Source of the DNA: Cupriavidus oxalaticus
Lineage (GTDB): Bacteria > Pseudomonadota > Gammaproteobacteria > Burkholderiales > Burkholderiaceae
Assembly: GCF_004768545.1 (NCBI RefSeq)
Contig: NZ_CP038634.1
Location: forward strand, 558,001-622,000
Direction of reading: 5' to 3'
DNA length: 64,000 bases
Shown here one piece after another: positions 46,238-56,834 of the stretch. The position numbers and the translations under genes were made by a program. Numbering within the stretch: the first letter of the stretch is position 1; each line of letters begins with the position of its first letter. The notes under the pieces are model-generated. The model worked only from the letters and a program-made list of their open reading frames with translations, did no database searches and was not told the DNA's origin.

Positions 46238-47107
46238 TCATGCCGGCAGTGCGAAGGGATTGAACCCGGTGCGCTGATAGCCCTCCGCCGTTACGGCATG
46301 GTCCAGGGCCAGCGTGGCAAGATCATCGGCGACGGCCTCGGCTTGCCGGTCGCGTTCCAGTGAGATGACTTTCAGGTATCCGTGACACACGCCGCAGCAT
46401 TCGGCGCGCACCGTGGCTTCGGCGGTGTCGAAGCTGAGGTAGTCAAGGTCCGCAGCGGCACCACAGTTGGTGCATTTCGCCCGCACCATGTGCCAGGCGC
46501 TCTCGCAGAGCGCGCAATGCAGATAGCGCAAGCCCTGGCGATCGCCGGTCAGGATCAGGCTTGCTACAGGCGCACTGCCGCAGGCCGGGCAAGACGCGTG
46601 CTCGGCAGGGCCACAGCCGGGCACGGGCACGGGCGCGGCGCGCACGGCGCTGGCGCGTTGCAGCGAGAGCGCGGCCCAAAGGAAGGGCGCGATCGCCGCC
46701 GGGACGGCGTCGAAGCGACCCAGGGTCAGCGCCTGGGCCGCGCCGAGGCGCTCCTCGTCCGGAAGGCCGCGCAGCACCGCTAGATGCGTGGCGACCGGGG
46801 CGGGGACATCGGGCGCAAGCCGCTCAATCAACCGGTCAAGCAGAAAACCTAGATGCCCCTGCTGCAGAATGGCCCTGGCGCCTGCCGGTCCGGATCCGCC
46901 GGCTTCGGGCACAAGCGATGCCTGCACCTCGGCCACGCGGGCGGCCAAGCGCAGGTAATCGGCGTGATCGTGGCCTTCGGCCAGCGTGCGCAGGCGCGCG
47001 GCGCGGCGGCCGTAAAGACCGGCAAGGTCTGGCTGGATCTGCGGCGCGAAATTCCGGGATGCCTCGCCCGATGGCAGCCCGCCTGGCGGCATCGGATGCG
47101 GGCTCAT
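46238..47107 (-). CDS. fdhE: Formate dehydrogenase accessory protein FdhE
   Basis: 289 residues. C-terminal rubredoxin-like metal sites are clear: CPACGS, CALCES, CTNCGA, CCGVCHG, in the order known for FdhE, which helps assemble the respiratory formate dehydrogenase (iron-binding, cytoplasmic). The N-terminal 150 residues are helical and variable as usual. Its ATG overlaps the fdoI stop by four bases. No fdhD (sulfurtransferase) is in the window. Confidence 0.9.
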   Translation of the reverse strand: MSPHPMPPGGLPSGEASRNFAPQIQPDLAGLYGRRAARLRTLAEGHDHADYLRLAARVAEVQASLVPEAGGSGPAGARAILQQGHLGFLLDRLIERLAPDVPAPVATHLAVLRGLPDEERLGAAQALTLGRFDAVPAAIAPFLWAALSLQRASAVRAAPVPVPGCGPAEHASCPACGSAPVASLILTGDRQGLRYLHCALCESAWHMVRAKCTNCGAAADLDYLSFDTAEATVRAECCGVCHGYLKVISLERDRQAEAVADDLATLALDHAVTAEGYQRTGFNPFALPA

Positions 47108-47769
47108 GACCGACGGCCCTTCGCTTCCACCTCTTTCGCCTCTTTCGCCTTCACCTCGCCATACCAGCGGTCATGGTGCTGCCTGGCCCAGGCCCGTGAA
47201 ACATAGCCCGTCACCATACCAGTGATCGAACCGCGGACCCAGAGGGCCAGATAGATGTGCCCCACAATCAGCAGGATCAGGCCGATCCCTGCGACGGAAT
47301 GGGCCAGGATCGCCAGGCGGAGCACGGGAATCGGGAAATACTCGGCGAAATAGGCGCGCCACATGATCAGCCCGGTGATCAGAAGGGCCAGTATCGAAGC
47401 CATGATGAGCCAGAACAAGACCTTCTGGCCGGCGTTGTACTTGCCTATCCGCAGCGGTTCGCCACCATGCCGGTTCAGGAGCACGTCCCGGACGCGGCGG
47501 AACCAGATCGCGTCGGTGCGCGCGGGCATGTTGTAGCCCACAAAGCGCACGAACATGTAGCAAAGGCCAACGAAAACCGCGATGCCGAGGAACGGGTGGA
47601 GCAGCCGCGCCATCTGCGGCGTGCCAAGGAATCCGCTCATCCAGCTCACCATCGGGAAGAACCACGAGATACCCGAAACCGCAGCGAGGAAGAAGCAGAA
47701 CACCATCGCCCAGTGGCACAGCCGTTCGGCGAACTTCGTGCGCAAGATCCTATCGTTGTTGGTCGCCAT
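47104..47769 (-). CDS. fdoI: Formate dehydrogenase cytochrome b subunit
   Basis: 221 residues, four helices. Haem-ligand histidines are in [30 protein letters not shown] and [26 protein letters not shown], as in FdnI/FdoI. It anchors the enzyme and passes electrons from FdoH to quinone. The ATG at 47769 is preferred over longer frames that run into fdoH. 13 bases behind fdoH; overlaps fdhE. Confidence 0.92.
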   Translation of the reverse strand: MATNNDRILRTKFAERLCHWAMVFCFFLAAVSGISWFFPMVSWMSGFLGTPQMARLLHPFLGIAVFVGLCYMFVRFVGYNMPARTDAIWFRRVRDVLLNRHGGEPLRIGKYNAGQKVLFWLIMASILALLITGLIMWRAYFAEYFPIPVLRLAILAHSVAGIGLILLIVGHIYLALWVRGSITGMVTGYVSRAWARQHHDRWYGEVKAKEAKEVEAKGRRS

Positions 47770-47782
47770 CTCCGCTCTCCGC

Positions 47783-48673
47783 CTATGCTGCGCCATCATC
47801 CGGGCCATGGTGCCCATCCGATTCGGTGGTGTTGGGGCCGACCGCCATGAAATGCGCCGCCATGCCCACGACCGCCGCCGCGCCAACGACGGCCGCGCCA
47901 GGTTGCAGGCCATCCTTCCAGCCCGAAACGACCGTGCTGATCTTCGGGTCCTTCGGCAAGCCCGCGTAGCGCTTGGGGTCATCGGCATGCTGCAGCACGT
48001 ACATCACGTGGGTGCCGCCGACCCCCGCCGGGTCATACAGTCCCGCCTTGGCAAAGCCGCGCTCGTTCAATTCGGCCACGCGCTCGGCCGCGAGGGACTG
48101 CATCTCTGCCTTCGAGCCGAAGCTGATGGCGCCGGTCGGGCAGGTCTTGACGCACGCAGGCTCCTGCCCGACCGAGACGCGGTCCGAGCACAGCGTGCAC
48201 TTGTAGGCCTTGTTGTCCTTCTTGGAAATGCGCGGCACGTCGAAGGGGCAGCCGGCCACGCAATAGCCGCAGCCGATGCACAGGTCGGACTGGAAGTCGA
48301 CGATGCCGTTCGCATACTGCACGATGGCGCCGGGCACCGGGCAGGCCTTCAGGCAGCCGGGGTCCTCGCAATGCATGCAGCCGTCCTTGCGGATCAGCCA
48401 TTCCAGCTTCCCCGCCTGGTCCTCATGCTCGGTAAAGCGCATCAGGGTCCAGGTGTCGGGCGACAGATCGCGCGGGTTGTCGTAGACGCCGACATTCTCC
48501 TGCACCTCGCCGCGCAGGTCGTTCCATTCGCTGCAGGCGACCTGGCACGCCTTGCAGCCGATGCAGGTCGATACGTCGATCAGCTTGGCCACTTGCATCT
48601 GATGGTCACGGATCCGAGGGGCCGGTGTCAGCTCCGACGAGGCCGAGCGACGGATGATGTTCTGCGAGTTCAT
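47783..48673 (-). CDS. fdoH: Formate dehydrogenase iron-sulfur beta subunit
   Basis: 296 residues with four 4Fe-4S sites: [55 protein letters not shown] plus [10 protein letters not shown]. The C-terminal helix ([20 protein letters not shown]) inserts in the membrane next to FdoI, as in FdnH. It wires FdoG to the cytochrome. Its ATG overlaps the fdoG stop by four bases. Confidence 0.94.
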   Translation of the reverse strand: MNSQNIIRRSASSELTPAPRIRDHQMQVAKLIDVSTCIGCKACQVACSEWNDLRGEVQENVGVYDNPRDLSPDTWTLMRFTEHEDQAGKLEWLIRKDGCMHCEDPGCLKACPVPGAIVQYANGIVDFQSDLCIGCGYCVAGCPFDVPRISKKDNKAYKCTLCSDRVSVGQEPACVKTCPTGAISFGSKAEMQSLAAERVAELNERGFAKAGLYDPAGVGGTHVMYVLQHADDPKRYAGLPKDPKISTVVSGWKDGLQPGAAVVGAAAVVGMAAHFMAVGPNTTESDGHHGPDDGAA

Positions 48674-51600
48674 GCCTGTGCTCCCGCCATCTTTTCAATG
48701 TTTACGAGGAATGCCTTGAATTCCGGAGTCTGTGAATTGGCATCGCCAACGCCAGGCGCAAGCGTGTTGGCGAGATAGCCCTTGCGCGTCGCTCCCTCGA
48801 AGCCCCAATGGCACGGGATGCCGATCTGCTCGACCGCCTGCCCGGCCACCTGGAGCGTGCGCATGCGCTTGGTCACCACCGCCTTGGCAGTGATGTAGCC
48901 GCGTTTGGTCGTAATCTTCACCGTGTCGCCATGGGCGATGCCCTTGTCCGCGGCCAGCTTCTCGCCGATCTCGACGAACTGCTCGGGCTGGAGCATGGCG
49001 TTCAGATGCGAGTGCTTGGTCCAGTGGCGGAACAATTCCGTGATCGAATAGGTCGTGGCGACATAGGGAAACTCGGTGCGGTTGCCCATGCGCTGCGCAT
49101 CGTTCTGGAAGATGCGTGCGGTCGGATTGTGGGTGACCTTTGCGTGCAGCGGGTTCTTCCCGATCGGGCTCTCGACCGGCTCGTAATGCTCGGGGAAAGG
49201 GCCGTCGATCATGCCTCCGGCCGAGAACAGGCGCCCCACGCCTTCGGGCAGCATGATGAAAGGTCCGATCGGTGAGCCGGGTGCCGCGGTGAGCGGAAAG
49301 TCGGGCACGTCGGCACCCACCCATGTCTCGCCGTTCCAATGCAGGATCTGGCGCTTGGGGTCCCAGGGGTTCCCCATCTCGTCCATCGAGGCGCGGTTGT
49401 AGAGAATGCGGCGGTTCGCGGGCCAGGACCAGGCCCAGCCCGGCGTGTTGCCGAGACCGGTGTCGGTGTTGTCGCGCCTGGCCATCTGGTTGCCGGCCTC
49501 GGTCCAGGAGCCGGTGAAGATCCAGCAGTAGCTCGAGGTGGTGCCGTCGTCGCGCAGTTGCGCGAACGAATCCAGCAACTGGCCCTTGCGCAGGATCTTT
49601 TTCCCGGTCTCGTCGAATACATCCGCCAGCGCGTAGCCGTTGGCTTCCTTGGCCATTTCCTCGGGATGGGGGCTGCAGGGATCGTGATAGGTCTCCTCGT
49701 CCCAGGTCATGTGCAACACCTGTTCGGGGCAGGCGCCGCCCTCTTTTTCGTAAAGCCGCCGCAGCTCCATCATGATGCCGCCAAGGATGGCCGGATCATG
49801 CCGCGCCTCGCCCGGCGGCTGCTGGCCCGCGTAGTGCCATTGCAGCCAGCGGCCCGAATTCACGACGGTCCCGTCTTCCTCGGCAAAGCAGCTCGACGGC
49901 AGCCTGAAGACCTCGGTCATGATCTCCTCGGTCCTGACGTCGTTGAACTTGCCTTCGTTGCGCCAGAAGTTGGAGGTCTCGGTCACCAGCGGGTCGATGA
50001 CCACCAGGAACTTCAGCTTCGACAGCGCGGCCGAGGACTTGTTCTTGTCAGGCATTGCCGCCAGCGGATTGAACCCCTGGACCACGTAGCCGTTGACCTT
50101 GCCCTCGTACATCAGGTCGAAATAGGCCAGCATGTCGTAGCTGCGGTCCCATTTCGGCAGCAGGTCAAAGGCCCAGTCGTTTGCCGCCGTGGCATGTTTG
50201 CCGAACAGGTTTTTCTGCAGCGAGACGAAAAACTTCGGCAGGTTTTTCCAGTAGTTCACCTGGTCGGGCAACATCGCTTTCGGCGTGGCATCGGCCAGGA
50301 ACTGCCTGAGCGTCTGCTGCCTGTCGGCGGGCAGGTCCATGTAGCCCGGCAGCCGCAGCGACAGCAGGCCCAGGTCGGTATAGCCCTGGATGTTGGAATG
50401 GCCGCGCAGCGCATTCACGCCGCCGCCGGACATGCCGACATTGCCCAGCAGCAGCTGGATCATCGCCGCGCCGCGGATGATCTGCGCGCCGCCGGTGTGG
50501 TGCGTCCAGCCGAGCGCGTAAAGCCAGGTGAGCGTCTTGTCCTTCGCCGAGCACGAGCCGACGATCTCGGCGATCTGCAGGAAATCGGCCTTCCTGACGC
50601 CGGTGATCTCCTCGACCTTCTCCGGCGTGTAGCGTGAGACGTGCCGCTTCAGCAGGTTCAGCACACAGCGCGGATGGCGCATCGAGGGATCGCGTTTCGC
50701 GTTTCCCCGTGCGTCGAGCTCATAGGTCCAGGAGGCTTTGTCGTAGACGAGCTTTTCGGGATTGAAGCCCGAGAACAGCCCTTCGTCGAAGCCGAAATCC
50801 TCGCGCACGATCAGCGGCGCGTTGGTGTAGGCGCGCACGTAGTCATGCTGGATCTTGTCGTTCTGCAGAAGCCAGTTGACCATGCCCATCAGGAAGGCCG
50901 TGTCCGACCCCGCCCGGATCGGCGAGAAGATATCGGCAACCGAGGCCGTGCGGTTGAAGCGCGGATCGATGACGATGACCTTGGCCTTGTTTTTGATCTT
51001 GGCCTCGATCACCCATTTGAAGCCGACCGGGTGGGCCTCGGCCGGGTTGCCGCCCATGACCATGACGACATTGGCATTCTTGATGTCCACCCAGTGGTTC
51101 GTCATCGCGCCGCGGCCGAAGGACGGCCCCAGCGCCGAAACCGTTGGCCCGTGGCACAGGCGCGCCTGGCAGTCCAGCGCCAGCATGCCGAGTGAGCGGG
51201 CGAACTTGAAGTCGAGCACCCCCGTTTCGTTGGAGGCCGCCGACGAGGCGAGCATGCCCGAGCTCAGCCAGCGGTTCACCAGCTGGCCCTTCTCGTTGCG
51301 CGCGATGAAGTTCTTGTCGCGGTCGTCCTTCAGCAGCCGGGCGATGCGCCTGGTCGCTTCGTCCCAGCTGATGCGCACCCACTCCTTCGACCCCGGCGCG
51401 CGGTATTCCGGATACAGCAGCCGGTTCTTTGAATGGACAATGTCCAGCAGCCCCGCGCCCTTGGGGCAGAGCGAGCCACGGCTGACCGGATGATCGGGAT
51501 CCCCCTCGATGTGGAAGATGCGGGGTTTCGCATTCTTTGCGCCGTCACCGAGCGAATACATCAGCAGGCCGCACCCGACCGAGCAATAGGTGCAATTGTT

Positions 51601-51759
51601 GCGCGTCTCCTTCGCACGCAGCAGCTTGTAGGGGCGCACGCCGGCGGGGGCCTGCGCCCAGGCCGTACCCATGCCCAGGGCCGAGGCCGTGACGGCAACG
51701 GGGCCTGCGCCGAGAATCTTGAGGAACCGCCGGCGTCCGATACTGGTGGTGCTTGTCAT
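48670..51759 (-). CDS. fdoG: Membrane-bound formate dehydrogenase, catalytic subunit
   Basis: 1029 residues. Tat signal [20 protein letters not shown], cleavage near AWAQA, so the active site faces the periplasm. 4Fe-4S ligands [13 protein letters not shown] and GSLCPKG; metal ligand at about residue 202 is Cys (ARLCHGPTV), where E. coli FdnG has selenocysteine, so no SECIS is needed. Molybdopterin domains run to [21 protein letters not shown]. Oxidises formate and, through FdoHI, reduces quinone. First gene of fdoGHI-fdhE. It complements the NAD enzyme at 12516-17057. Confidence 0.95.
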   Translation of the reverse strand: MTSTTSIGRRRFLKILGAGPVAVTASALGMGTAWAQAPAGVRPYKLLRAKETRNNCTYCSVGCGLLMYSLGDGAKNAKPRIFHIEGDPDHPVSRGSLCPKGAGLLDIVHSKNRLLYPEYRAPGSKEWVRISWDEATRRIARLLKDDRDKNFIARNEKGQLVNRWLSSGMLASSAASNETGVLDFKFARSLGMLALDCQARLCHGPTVSALGPSFGRGAMTNHWVDIKNANVVMVMGGNPAEAHPVGFKWVIEAKIKNKAKVIVIDPRFNRTASVADIFSPIRAGSDTAFLMGMVNWLLQNDKIQHDYVRAYTNAPLIVREDFGFDEGLFSGFNPEKLVYDKASWTYELDARGNAKRDPSMRHPRCVLNLLKRHVSRYTPEKVEEITGVRKADFLQIAEIVGSCSAKDKTLTWLYALGWTHHTGGAQIIRGAAMIQLLLGNVGMSGGGVNALRGHSNIQGYTDLGLLSLRLPGYMDLPADRQQTLRQFLADATPKAMLPDQVNYWKNLPKFFVSLQKNLFGKHATAANDWAFDLLPKWDRSYDMLAYFDLMYEGKVNGYVVQGFNPLAAMPDKNKSSAALSKLKFLVVIDPLVTETSNFWRNEGKFNDVRTEEIMTEVFRLPSSCFAEEDGTVVNSGRWLQWHYAGQQPPGEARHDPAILGGIMMELRRLYEKEGGACPEQVLHMTWDEETYHDPCSPHPEEMAKEANGYALADVFDETGKKILRKGQLLDSFAQLRDDGTTSSYCWIFTGSWTEAGNQMARRDNTDTGLGNTPGWAWSWPANRRILYNRASMDEMGNPWDPKRQILHWNGETWVGADVPDFPLTAAPGSPIGPFIMLPEGVGRLFSAGGMIDGPFPEHYEPVESPIGKNPLHAKVTHNPTARIFQNDAQRMGNRTEFPYVATTYSITELFRHWTKHSHLNAMLQPEQFVEIGEKLAADKGIAHGDTVKITTKRGYITAKAVVTKRMRTLQVAGQAVEQIGIPCHWGFEGATRKGYLANTLAPGVGDANSQTPEFKAFLVNIEKMAGAQA

Positions 51760-52088
51760 GTCTCCTCGCCTTGCCGGGCTTGCTGACGTGTCCGCCGAAG
51801 CCTCTGTGCTTATTGTTCCGCGGCTGATGCAAGAGACATCTTGAGCTGACTCGTCGCCTTGGCCGCAATGCTGATCGCAAGGCAGTGGGCATGCGCACAG
51901 CGACCCGGAGAATCGTGCGGCAGGACCAACGCCTTTCGCCCAAAGATATCCGTCCGCTCACTTAAGGTAAATTCAGCGATTCTTTGCCGGTCTATAAGAG
52001 ATTGCTTAAGTAGCGCGGCGGCTACCTCATCAACCCGGCGCGTGCCAGGCCGGTCGACCGTGACGCCGCGGTCCGCTCGCTCAGGTGC
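51760..52088. promoter_or_regulatory. Promoter region of the fdo operon
   Basis: 329 bases with no gene. The only AT-rich part is 51955-52015, where ACTTAAG (51960-51966) and CTTAAGT (52005-52011) form an inverted repeat with centres 45 bases apart, about four helical turns. TATAGA on the minus strand (51996-51991) could be a -10 box. Probable regulator site for fdoG, not identified. Confidence 0.4.
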
Positions 52089-53009
52089 TCACCCGGCCAG
52101 GTGCCGGTGCCTCACGCCGGGAACCGACATGCCAATCTGCAGAATCTCGCCGGCAGTTGAATCGGTCACGTAAAGCGTGCTTGCATCGGGTCCGCCGAAG
52201 GCGACGTTGGTCAGCGAATGGCCAGCAGTGCCACGGATCACCTCGACCGGCTCGGCACGATGATTGAGCACCCAGACATAGGCAAGGCCGGGATTGGCAA
52301 CAAGGAGGCGGCCATCGACATCCATGGCGAGGCCGTCCGGCCCGCTGGGACCATATGACGTAAAGAACTGCCCGGCCTTGGATACGCTGCCGTCCTCCTG
52401 CAAGGGCATGCGCCAGACGCAGTTGCCCCGTGTGACGGCAACGAACAGGAAGCGCTCGTCCGGTGACAGCACGATGCCGTTCGGACTCGGCACGTTGGAA
52501 AGCAGCAGTTCGAGGCGCCCTTCGCCAGTCAGCCGATACACGCGGCCGCTAGGGTCATGCAGCCCCGTTTGCCCCTGGTCCGTGAAATAGATGTTTCCCT
52601 GAGAGTCCAGCGTCAAGTCGTTGACGCCCTTGAAGCTTTCGGTATTCCGGCGCGGCAGGTACGGCCGGACGGTACCCGTTCGCACGTCAACCTCCATCAG
52701 CCCGTTGCGGTAGTCCGTGACAAGCAAGGACCCTGCATTCAGGAATTTCATCCCGTTGGGCTCGCCGTCCCATTCGGCAACCAGGTCCCAATCGCCCTTC
52801 TGGTCGATCCTGAAGATCCGGCCATTGGGAATATCGGTGACGTACAGGTTGCCGGCATCGTCGAAGACGGGGCCTTCCAGGAAGGAATCGCTTTCGCGCC
52901 CTCCCTGGTTCGCCCTGGACCATTCGGTTCGCCGCGGGTGGCGATAGCGGGCAGGCAGGCTGGAGAACGACGACGCTTCACGTATGACCGGCGAATTCAG
53001 TAGAAACAT
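52089..53009 (-). CDS. SMP-30/gluconolactonase family protein
   Basis: 306 residues, six-bladed propeller. Metal and active-site landmarks: FLEGPVFDDAGNLYVTDIPNG (Glu), GVNDLTLDSQGNIYFTDQGQT (Asn/Asp), PNGIVLSPDERFLFVAVT and GPDGLAMDVDGRLLVANPG (Asp). Family members hydrolyse lactones of sugar acids. Here it ends a run with two Bug proteins, a 2-hydroxyacid dehydrogenase and a RraA-like protein, which suggests a sugar-acid or hydroxy-acid pathway. No signal peptide. Confidence 0.87.
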   Translation of the reverse strand: MFLLNSPVIREASSFSSLPARYRHPRRTEWSRANQGGRESDSFLEGPVFDDAGNLYVTDIPNGRIFRIDQKGDWDLVAEWDGEPNGMKFLNAGSLLVTDYRNGLMEVDVRTGTVRPYLPRRNTESFKGVNDLTLDSQGNIYFTDQGQTGLHDPSGRVYRLTGEGRLELLLSNVPSPNGIVLSPDERFLFVAVTRGNCVWRMPLQEDGSVSKAGQFFTSYGPSGPDGLAMDVDGRLLVANPGLAYVWVLNHRAEPVEVIRGTAGHSLTNVAFGGPDASTLYVTDSTAGEILQIGMSVPGVRHRHLAG

Positions 53010-53051
53010 GTCTCGACACCTGTTGATCGTCCTGTTGCAGCGGCGCGCCCA

Positions 53052-54032
53052 TTACTGCTTCTGAAACCCCGTCCCGCGTGCAACCTTCCCCCAGAAGGCG
53101 GTCCTGCTGGCCACTTCGGTCCTGAACGTGCCGGCATCCCAATAGCCCGGCTCGGCACCGATACTTTCAGCATAGGCCTGCATGTCCGGCGTCGCCATCG
53201 CCTTGGACACCTCGTTCTGGATTCGCTCCAGCACGTCGGCGGGCGTGCCCTTGGGCGCCCACAAGCCGGTGAAATTGGTGACACCGTAGCCCTTGACACC
53301 GGCCTCCGCAAAGGTGGGCACGTTGGCCAGCGCGGGCAGGCGTTTCGTGCCGCTGACGGCCAGCACCGCCAGCTTGTTACCCTTGACCTGTCCGATCACG
53401 CCCGGAATAGAAGCCATCTGGAAGTCGACGGTACCGCTCAGCAACGCGATGGTTGCTTCGCCGGCGCCTTTGAATGGCACATGCATGAAGTGCGTTCCCG
53501 CGGCGAGGCCCAAGGCTTCGCTGGCGAAATGCGGAGTCGAGCCCGGCCCGCCCGACCCGTAGGAAACCTTGTCGTCGGACTTCGCCGCGGCAATCAGGTC
53601 GGCCAGCGTCTTGTACTTGCCGTCAGCCTTGACCACCACGCCCATCGGGGCGAACACGTATGCCGCGACAGGTTGCAGGTCCTTTGCGGCATCGAAAGGA
53701 AGCGACTTGAAGATGTGGGGCAACAGCGCGTAGGTCGTATCGTTGGCGAGCAGCGTGTAGCCATCCGGCGCGGCGCGCGCAACCTGGGCCGAGCCGATCG
53801 TTCCGGTCGCGCCTGCCTTGTTTTCGACATAGAAGCTCTGGCCCGTCTGCTCGGTGAGCCGCTGCGCCATCTTGCGGGTGACGGCGTCCACGGCGCCGCC
53901 AGGCGGGTAAGGAACGACGATCTTGACCGGCTTGGCTGGCCACCCCTGGGCTTGCGCCGCCGTCGACATGGCGGCAAGCGCGGCAAGTGCCAGCGCCCGG
54001 AGCAGCGCAGCTCCGATGTTCATCTGTTTCAT
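53052..54032 (-). CDS. Bug/TctC family periplasmic binding protein
   Basis: 326 residues. Signal peptide of about 28 residues ending AQA, then WPAKPVKIVVPYPPGGAVDAVTRKM, YVENKAGATGTIGSAQVARAAPDGYTL, GGPGSTPHFASEAL and VPFKGAGEATIALLSG, the usual Bug blocks around the ligand carboxylates. These proteins bind organic acids; no TctA/TctB transport genes lie in the window, so it may sense or scavenge. Lies 43 bases behind the hydroxyacid dehydrogenase gene. Confidence 0.9.
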   Translation of the reverse strand: MKQMNIGAALLRALALAALAAMSTAAQAQGWPAKPVKIVVPYPPGGAVDAVTRKMAQRLTEQTGQSFYVENKAGATGTIGSAQVARAAPDGYTLLANDTTYALLPHIFKSLPFDAAKDLQPVAAYVFAPMGVVVKADGKYKTLADLIAAAKSDDKVSYGSGGPGSTPHFASEALGLAAGTHFMHVPFKGAGEATIALLSGTVDFQMASIPGVIGQVKGNKLAVLAVSGTKRLPALANVPTFAEAGVKGYGVTNFTGLWAPKGTPADVLERIQNEVSKAMATPDMQAYAESIGAEPGYWDAGTFRTEVASRTAFWGKVARGTGFQKQ

Positions 54033-54075
54033 GCTGTCTCCATCTTGCGAACGTTCTTGTCAGGGAGTACTGCGA

Positions 54076-55020
54076 CTAGTGCGGTCCAAGCGCCGGCTCG
54101 GCCAGCCTGCGCAGGACCGCCAGGGTATTGTTCGCCGCTGCGACACCCATATTGACGTAGGCCGCGCTGGTCACGCCACCGATATGCGGACTGAGCACGA
54201 AGCCCGGCTCTCCCTGGAAGGCATGCGGCACCTGCATCGGCTCGCGCGCAAAGCTGTCCAGGCCGGCAGCGGCGACGTGGCCCGAGCGGACGGCTTCGAG
54301 CAGCGCCGCTTCGTCGATCAACCCGCCGCGCGCAGTGTTGATCAGGATCACGCCACGCTTGCACTGTGCCAGTGTGCCGGCATTGACCATTTCCCTGTTC
54401 TCGGCCGTCAACGGGCATTGCAGCGAGATGACATCCGATCGTCTCCAGATCTCTTCCAGCAGCACGGCTTCGATATGGTCCGGCAAGTCCGTGGCAAACG
54501 GGTCGAAGCCGATCACGCGCATGCCGATGGCGTCGCACATTCTGGCGAACCGCCGCCCGATCGCGCCCAGGCCAATCAGGCCGATGGTCAGGCCATTCAG
54601 CTCCAGGCTCTTGTGCGTGGCTTTGTCCCAGTGGCCGGCATGCATGCGCGCGTCCAGTTGCACCACCGACTTGGCGCACGCAAGCATCAGCGCCAGCGCG
54701 TGTTCTGCAACGGCCGCGGCATTGGCCCCGGCAGCGGCGGTCACCTTGATGCCGCGCGCCTCGGCAGCGGCCTTGTCGATGGTGTCGGTTCCGGTGCCGT
54801 GCTTCGAGATCACCCGCAAGGCGGGGGCCGCGTCCATGACTTCGGCCGTCACGGCGCCATAGCGCACGATGATGCCGACAGGATTGTGCTTCGTTGCCAG
54901 CGCGACGAGGTCGGCGGTCTGGGGTGTCCTGCCGGCGAAAACGACCTGATAGTCGCCCAGCAGCGCCAGGGCTTCCGGTGCCAGGTCCGCACCCGTGACG
55001 ATAATGACTGGCCGGTTCAT
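54076..55020 (-). CDS. D-2-hydroxyacid dehydrogenase (SerA-like)
   Basis: 314 residues. NAD turn GLIGLGAIGRRFARM, catalytic Arg in INTARGGLIDE, Glu in GLDSFAREP and His in LSPHIGGVTS: the Arg-Glu-His set of the family is complete. Reaction would be 2-keto acid to D-2-hydroxy acid; real substrate unknown. The start ATG overlaps the stop of the RraA-like gene by one base (TGATG), so translation is coupled. Confidence 0.9.
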   Translation of the reverse strand: MNRPVIIVTGADLAPEALALLGDYQVVFAGRTPQTADLVALATKHNPVGIIVRYGAVTAEVMDAAPALRVISKHGTGTDTIDKAAAEARGIKVTAAAGANAAAVAEHALALMLACAKSVVQLDARMHAGHWDKATHKSLELNGLTIGLIGLGAIGRRFARMCDAIGMRVIGFDPFATDLPDHIEAVLLEEIWRRSDVISLQCPLTAENREMVNAGTLAQCKRGVILINTARGGLIDEAALLEAVRSGHVAAAGLDSFAREPMQVPHAFQGEPGFVLSPHIGGVTSAAYVNMGVAAANNTLAVLRRLAEPALGPH

Positions 55021-55703
55021 CACAATGCTTCTCCCTCTTTCAGGACGCCGGCGGTCACCAGCGATGCCAGCAGCCACGGCGCGGTGGTATTGCCCTCCTT
55101 TATCTGTTCGATGCGCCTGGCCTCCGCCTCTTCCTTCTTCGCCGCGGCGTCGAGCAGGGCCTCGATCTTCTCGCGCTCCACCACGACCAGGCCATCGGCA
55201 TCGCCGCAGATATAGTCGCCCGGGTTCACCGTCACGCCCCCGACGGAAATCGGGTGTCCGATGCGGCCGCCGACTTCCTTGGTCGGACCATTGGGATTCG
55301 TGCCCACCGAGAAGACCGGGAACTGCATGTCGTCCAGCTCGAGGCTGTCCCGCACGGCGCCATCGAGGACCACACCCGCCAGGCCGCGCTGGCGGGCGGC
55401 ATGCATCATGATGGTTCCCATCAGCGCCGAGGTCTGGTCGCCCTTGCCGTCCACAACCAGCACGTCGCCGGGCTGCGCAAGCGCCAGGGCTGCGTGGATC
55501 ATCAGGTTGTCGCCCGGACGGACTTCGACAGTGAATGCCGGACCGGCGACTTTCATGGTCGGGCGCAGGGCCTTGATCCGGCCGTGCAGGGCGCCGCGGC
55601 GTCCGCCGACATCCGACAGGATAGCGGGCTGGAACCTGGCGGCGCGCGCGATGATGTCAGCGGGTACGCGATCGAACGATTTGATGATGTTGGGCAAAGC
55701 CAT
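55020..55703 (-). CDS. RraA-like aldolase/decarboxylase
   Basis: 227 residues, RraA fold (once annotated as menaquinone methyltransferase). PGDNLMIHAALALAQPGDVLVVDG and GLAGVVLDGAVRDSLEL carry the Arg-Asp site of 4-hydroxy-4-methyl-2-oxoglutarate aldolase / oxaloacetate decarboxylase. In this operon (Bug, hydroxyacid dehydrogenase, lactonase) it probably splits a keto-hydroxy diacid to pyruvate or similar. Role inferred. Near a Bug gene at 55749. Confidence 0.85.
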   Translation of the reverse strand: MALPNIIKSFDRVPADIIARAARFQPAILSDVGGRRGALHGRIKALRPTMKVAGPAFTVEVRPGDNLMIHAALALAQPGDVLVVDGKGDQTSALMGTIMMHAARQRGLAGVVLDGAVRDSLELDDMQFPVFSVGTNPNGPTKEVGGRIGHPISVGGVTVNPGDYICGDADGLVVVEREKIEALLDAAAKKEEAEARRIEQIKEGNTTAPWLLASLVTAGVLKEGEAL

Positions 55704-55748
55704 GACGAACTCCAGCGAAATTTGAGAAATGGTTGGATACGGTGCCGC

Positions 55749-56726
55749 TCAATCCAGCTTTGTGCCGGAGGCTTTGATGACCGCCGCCCAGCGTCCGATG
55801 TCCTGCTTGATCAGCGCGGTGAATGCTTCGGGTGTGCCGCCGAGCACCGATGCCCCTTGTTCGTTCAGCTTGCTGGCGAGTGCCGGGGATTTGAGCGCCT
55901 TGTTGAACTCGGTATTCAGGCGCATCACGATTTCCTTCGGTGTCGCGGCAGGCGCGACGAAGCCGAACCAGGTCGCCGTCTCGAAGCCGGGATAGCCCGA
56001 CTCGGCAACGGTTGGCACCTGGGGCAGGTCTTGCAGGCGCTTCGATGAGGTCACCGCGAGCGGCCGCAGCTTGTTGTTCTTGATATGCCCGAGCAGCGTC
56101 GGCACGGACGCCATGTACAGGTCGACTTGCCCGCCCATCAGGTCATTGACCGCCTGTGCCGCGCCCTTGTACGGCACATGGGTGAACTTCACTTTCGCGG
56201 TGCCTTGCAGTTGCTCGCCACCGAGGTGCGCCACCGTGCCATTGCCCGGCGAAGCAAAATTCAGCGACCCGGGCTTTGCCCTGGCGGACTGGATTGCGTC
56301 CTTCATCGTCTTGTACGGCGAGTTGACGTGCGTCACCAGCACCAGCGGCGCGGAAGCGACCAGGCTGATCGGCGCAAGGTCCTTCAGCGGGTCGTACGGC
56401 AGCCGCTCGTACAGCGAGGGATTGATGGCAAGGTTGCTGGTCTGCCCCAGGGCAATGGTGTAGCCATCGGCAGGCGCCTTGGCTGCCGCGTCCACGCCGA
56501 GGTTGCCGCCGGACCCCGGCTTGTTCTCCACGACAAAGACCCAGCCGGTCGACCTGGCGACGGTAGTGGTCACTTCCCGCGCGATGATGTCGGTGCCGCC
56601 GCCGGCGGGAAACGGGACGATGACCCTGATGGGCTTGCTCGGATACTGCGGCGCGGCATGAGCCGTGGCGGATGCCAACAGGATGCCTGCAATGGCCAGG
56701 AGGCCGCGACGGGATATTGCCTTCAT
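55749..56726 (-). CDS. Bug/TctC family periplasmic binding protein
   Basis: 325 residues. Signal MKAISRRGLLAIAGILLASA ending AHA (twin Arg, possibly Tat); then YPSKPIRVIVPFPAGGGTDIIAREV, VVENKPGSGGNLGVDAAAKAPADGYT, and VPYKGAAQAVNDLMGGQVD. First gene of the run 56726 to 52089, divergent from the IclR gene. Probably binds the substrate or inducer of this pathway. Confidence 0.9.
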   Translation of the reverse strand: MKAISRRGLLAIAGILLASATAHAAPQYPSKPIRVIVPFPAGGGTDIIAREVTTTVARSTGWVFVVENKPGSGGNLGVDAAAKAPADGYTIALGQTSNLAINPSLYERLPYDPLKDLAPISLVASAPLVLVTHVNSPYKTMKDAIQSARAKPGSLNFASPGNGTVAHLGGEQLQGTAKVKFTHVPYKGAAQAVNDLMGGQVDLYMASVPTLLGHIKNNKLRPLAVTSSKRLQDLPQVPTVAESGYPGFETATWFGFVAPAATPKEIVMRLNTEFNKALKSPALASKLNEQGASVLGGTPEAFTALIKQDIGRWAAVIKASGTKLD

Positions 56727-56783
56727 TGGTGTCTCCGAATCTGGTTTCGTTGTGAGGCTTCGTTGTGATTGGATTGTGGTCGA

Positions 56784-56811
56784 CCGTTTCACGTCATACA
56801 ATGCCGTTTCA
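56784..56811. promoter_or_regulatory. Direct repeat in the IclR/Bug divergent promoter
   Basis: CCGTTTCA at 56784-56791 and again at 56804-56811, 20 bases apart (two helical turns), in the 108-base gap between divergent genes. Good candidate for IclR binding; inferred. Confidence 0.45.
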
Positions 56812-56834
56812 TACCGTGCACCGCATTTCGCGTC

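Noticed and set aside
48670..51759. Selenocysteine in FdoG
   Set aside because: The metal-ligand position is a plain Cys codon and no in-frame TGA is present.
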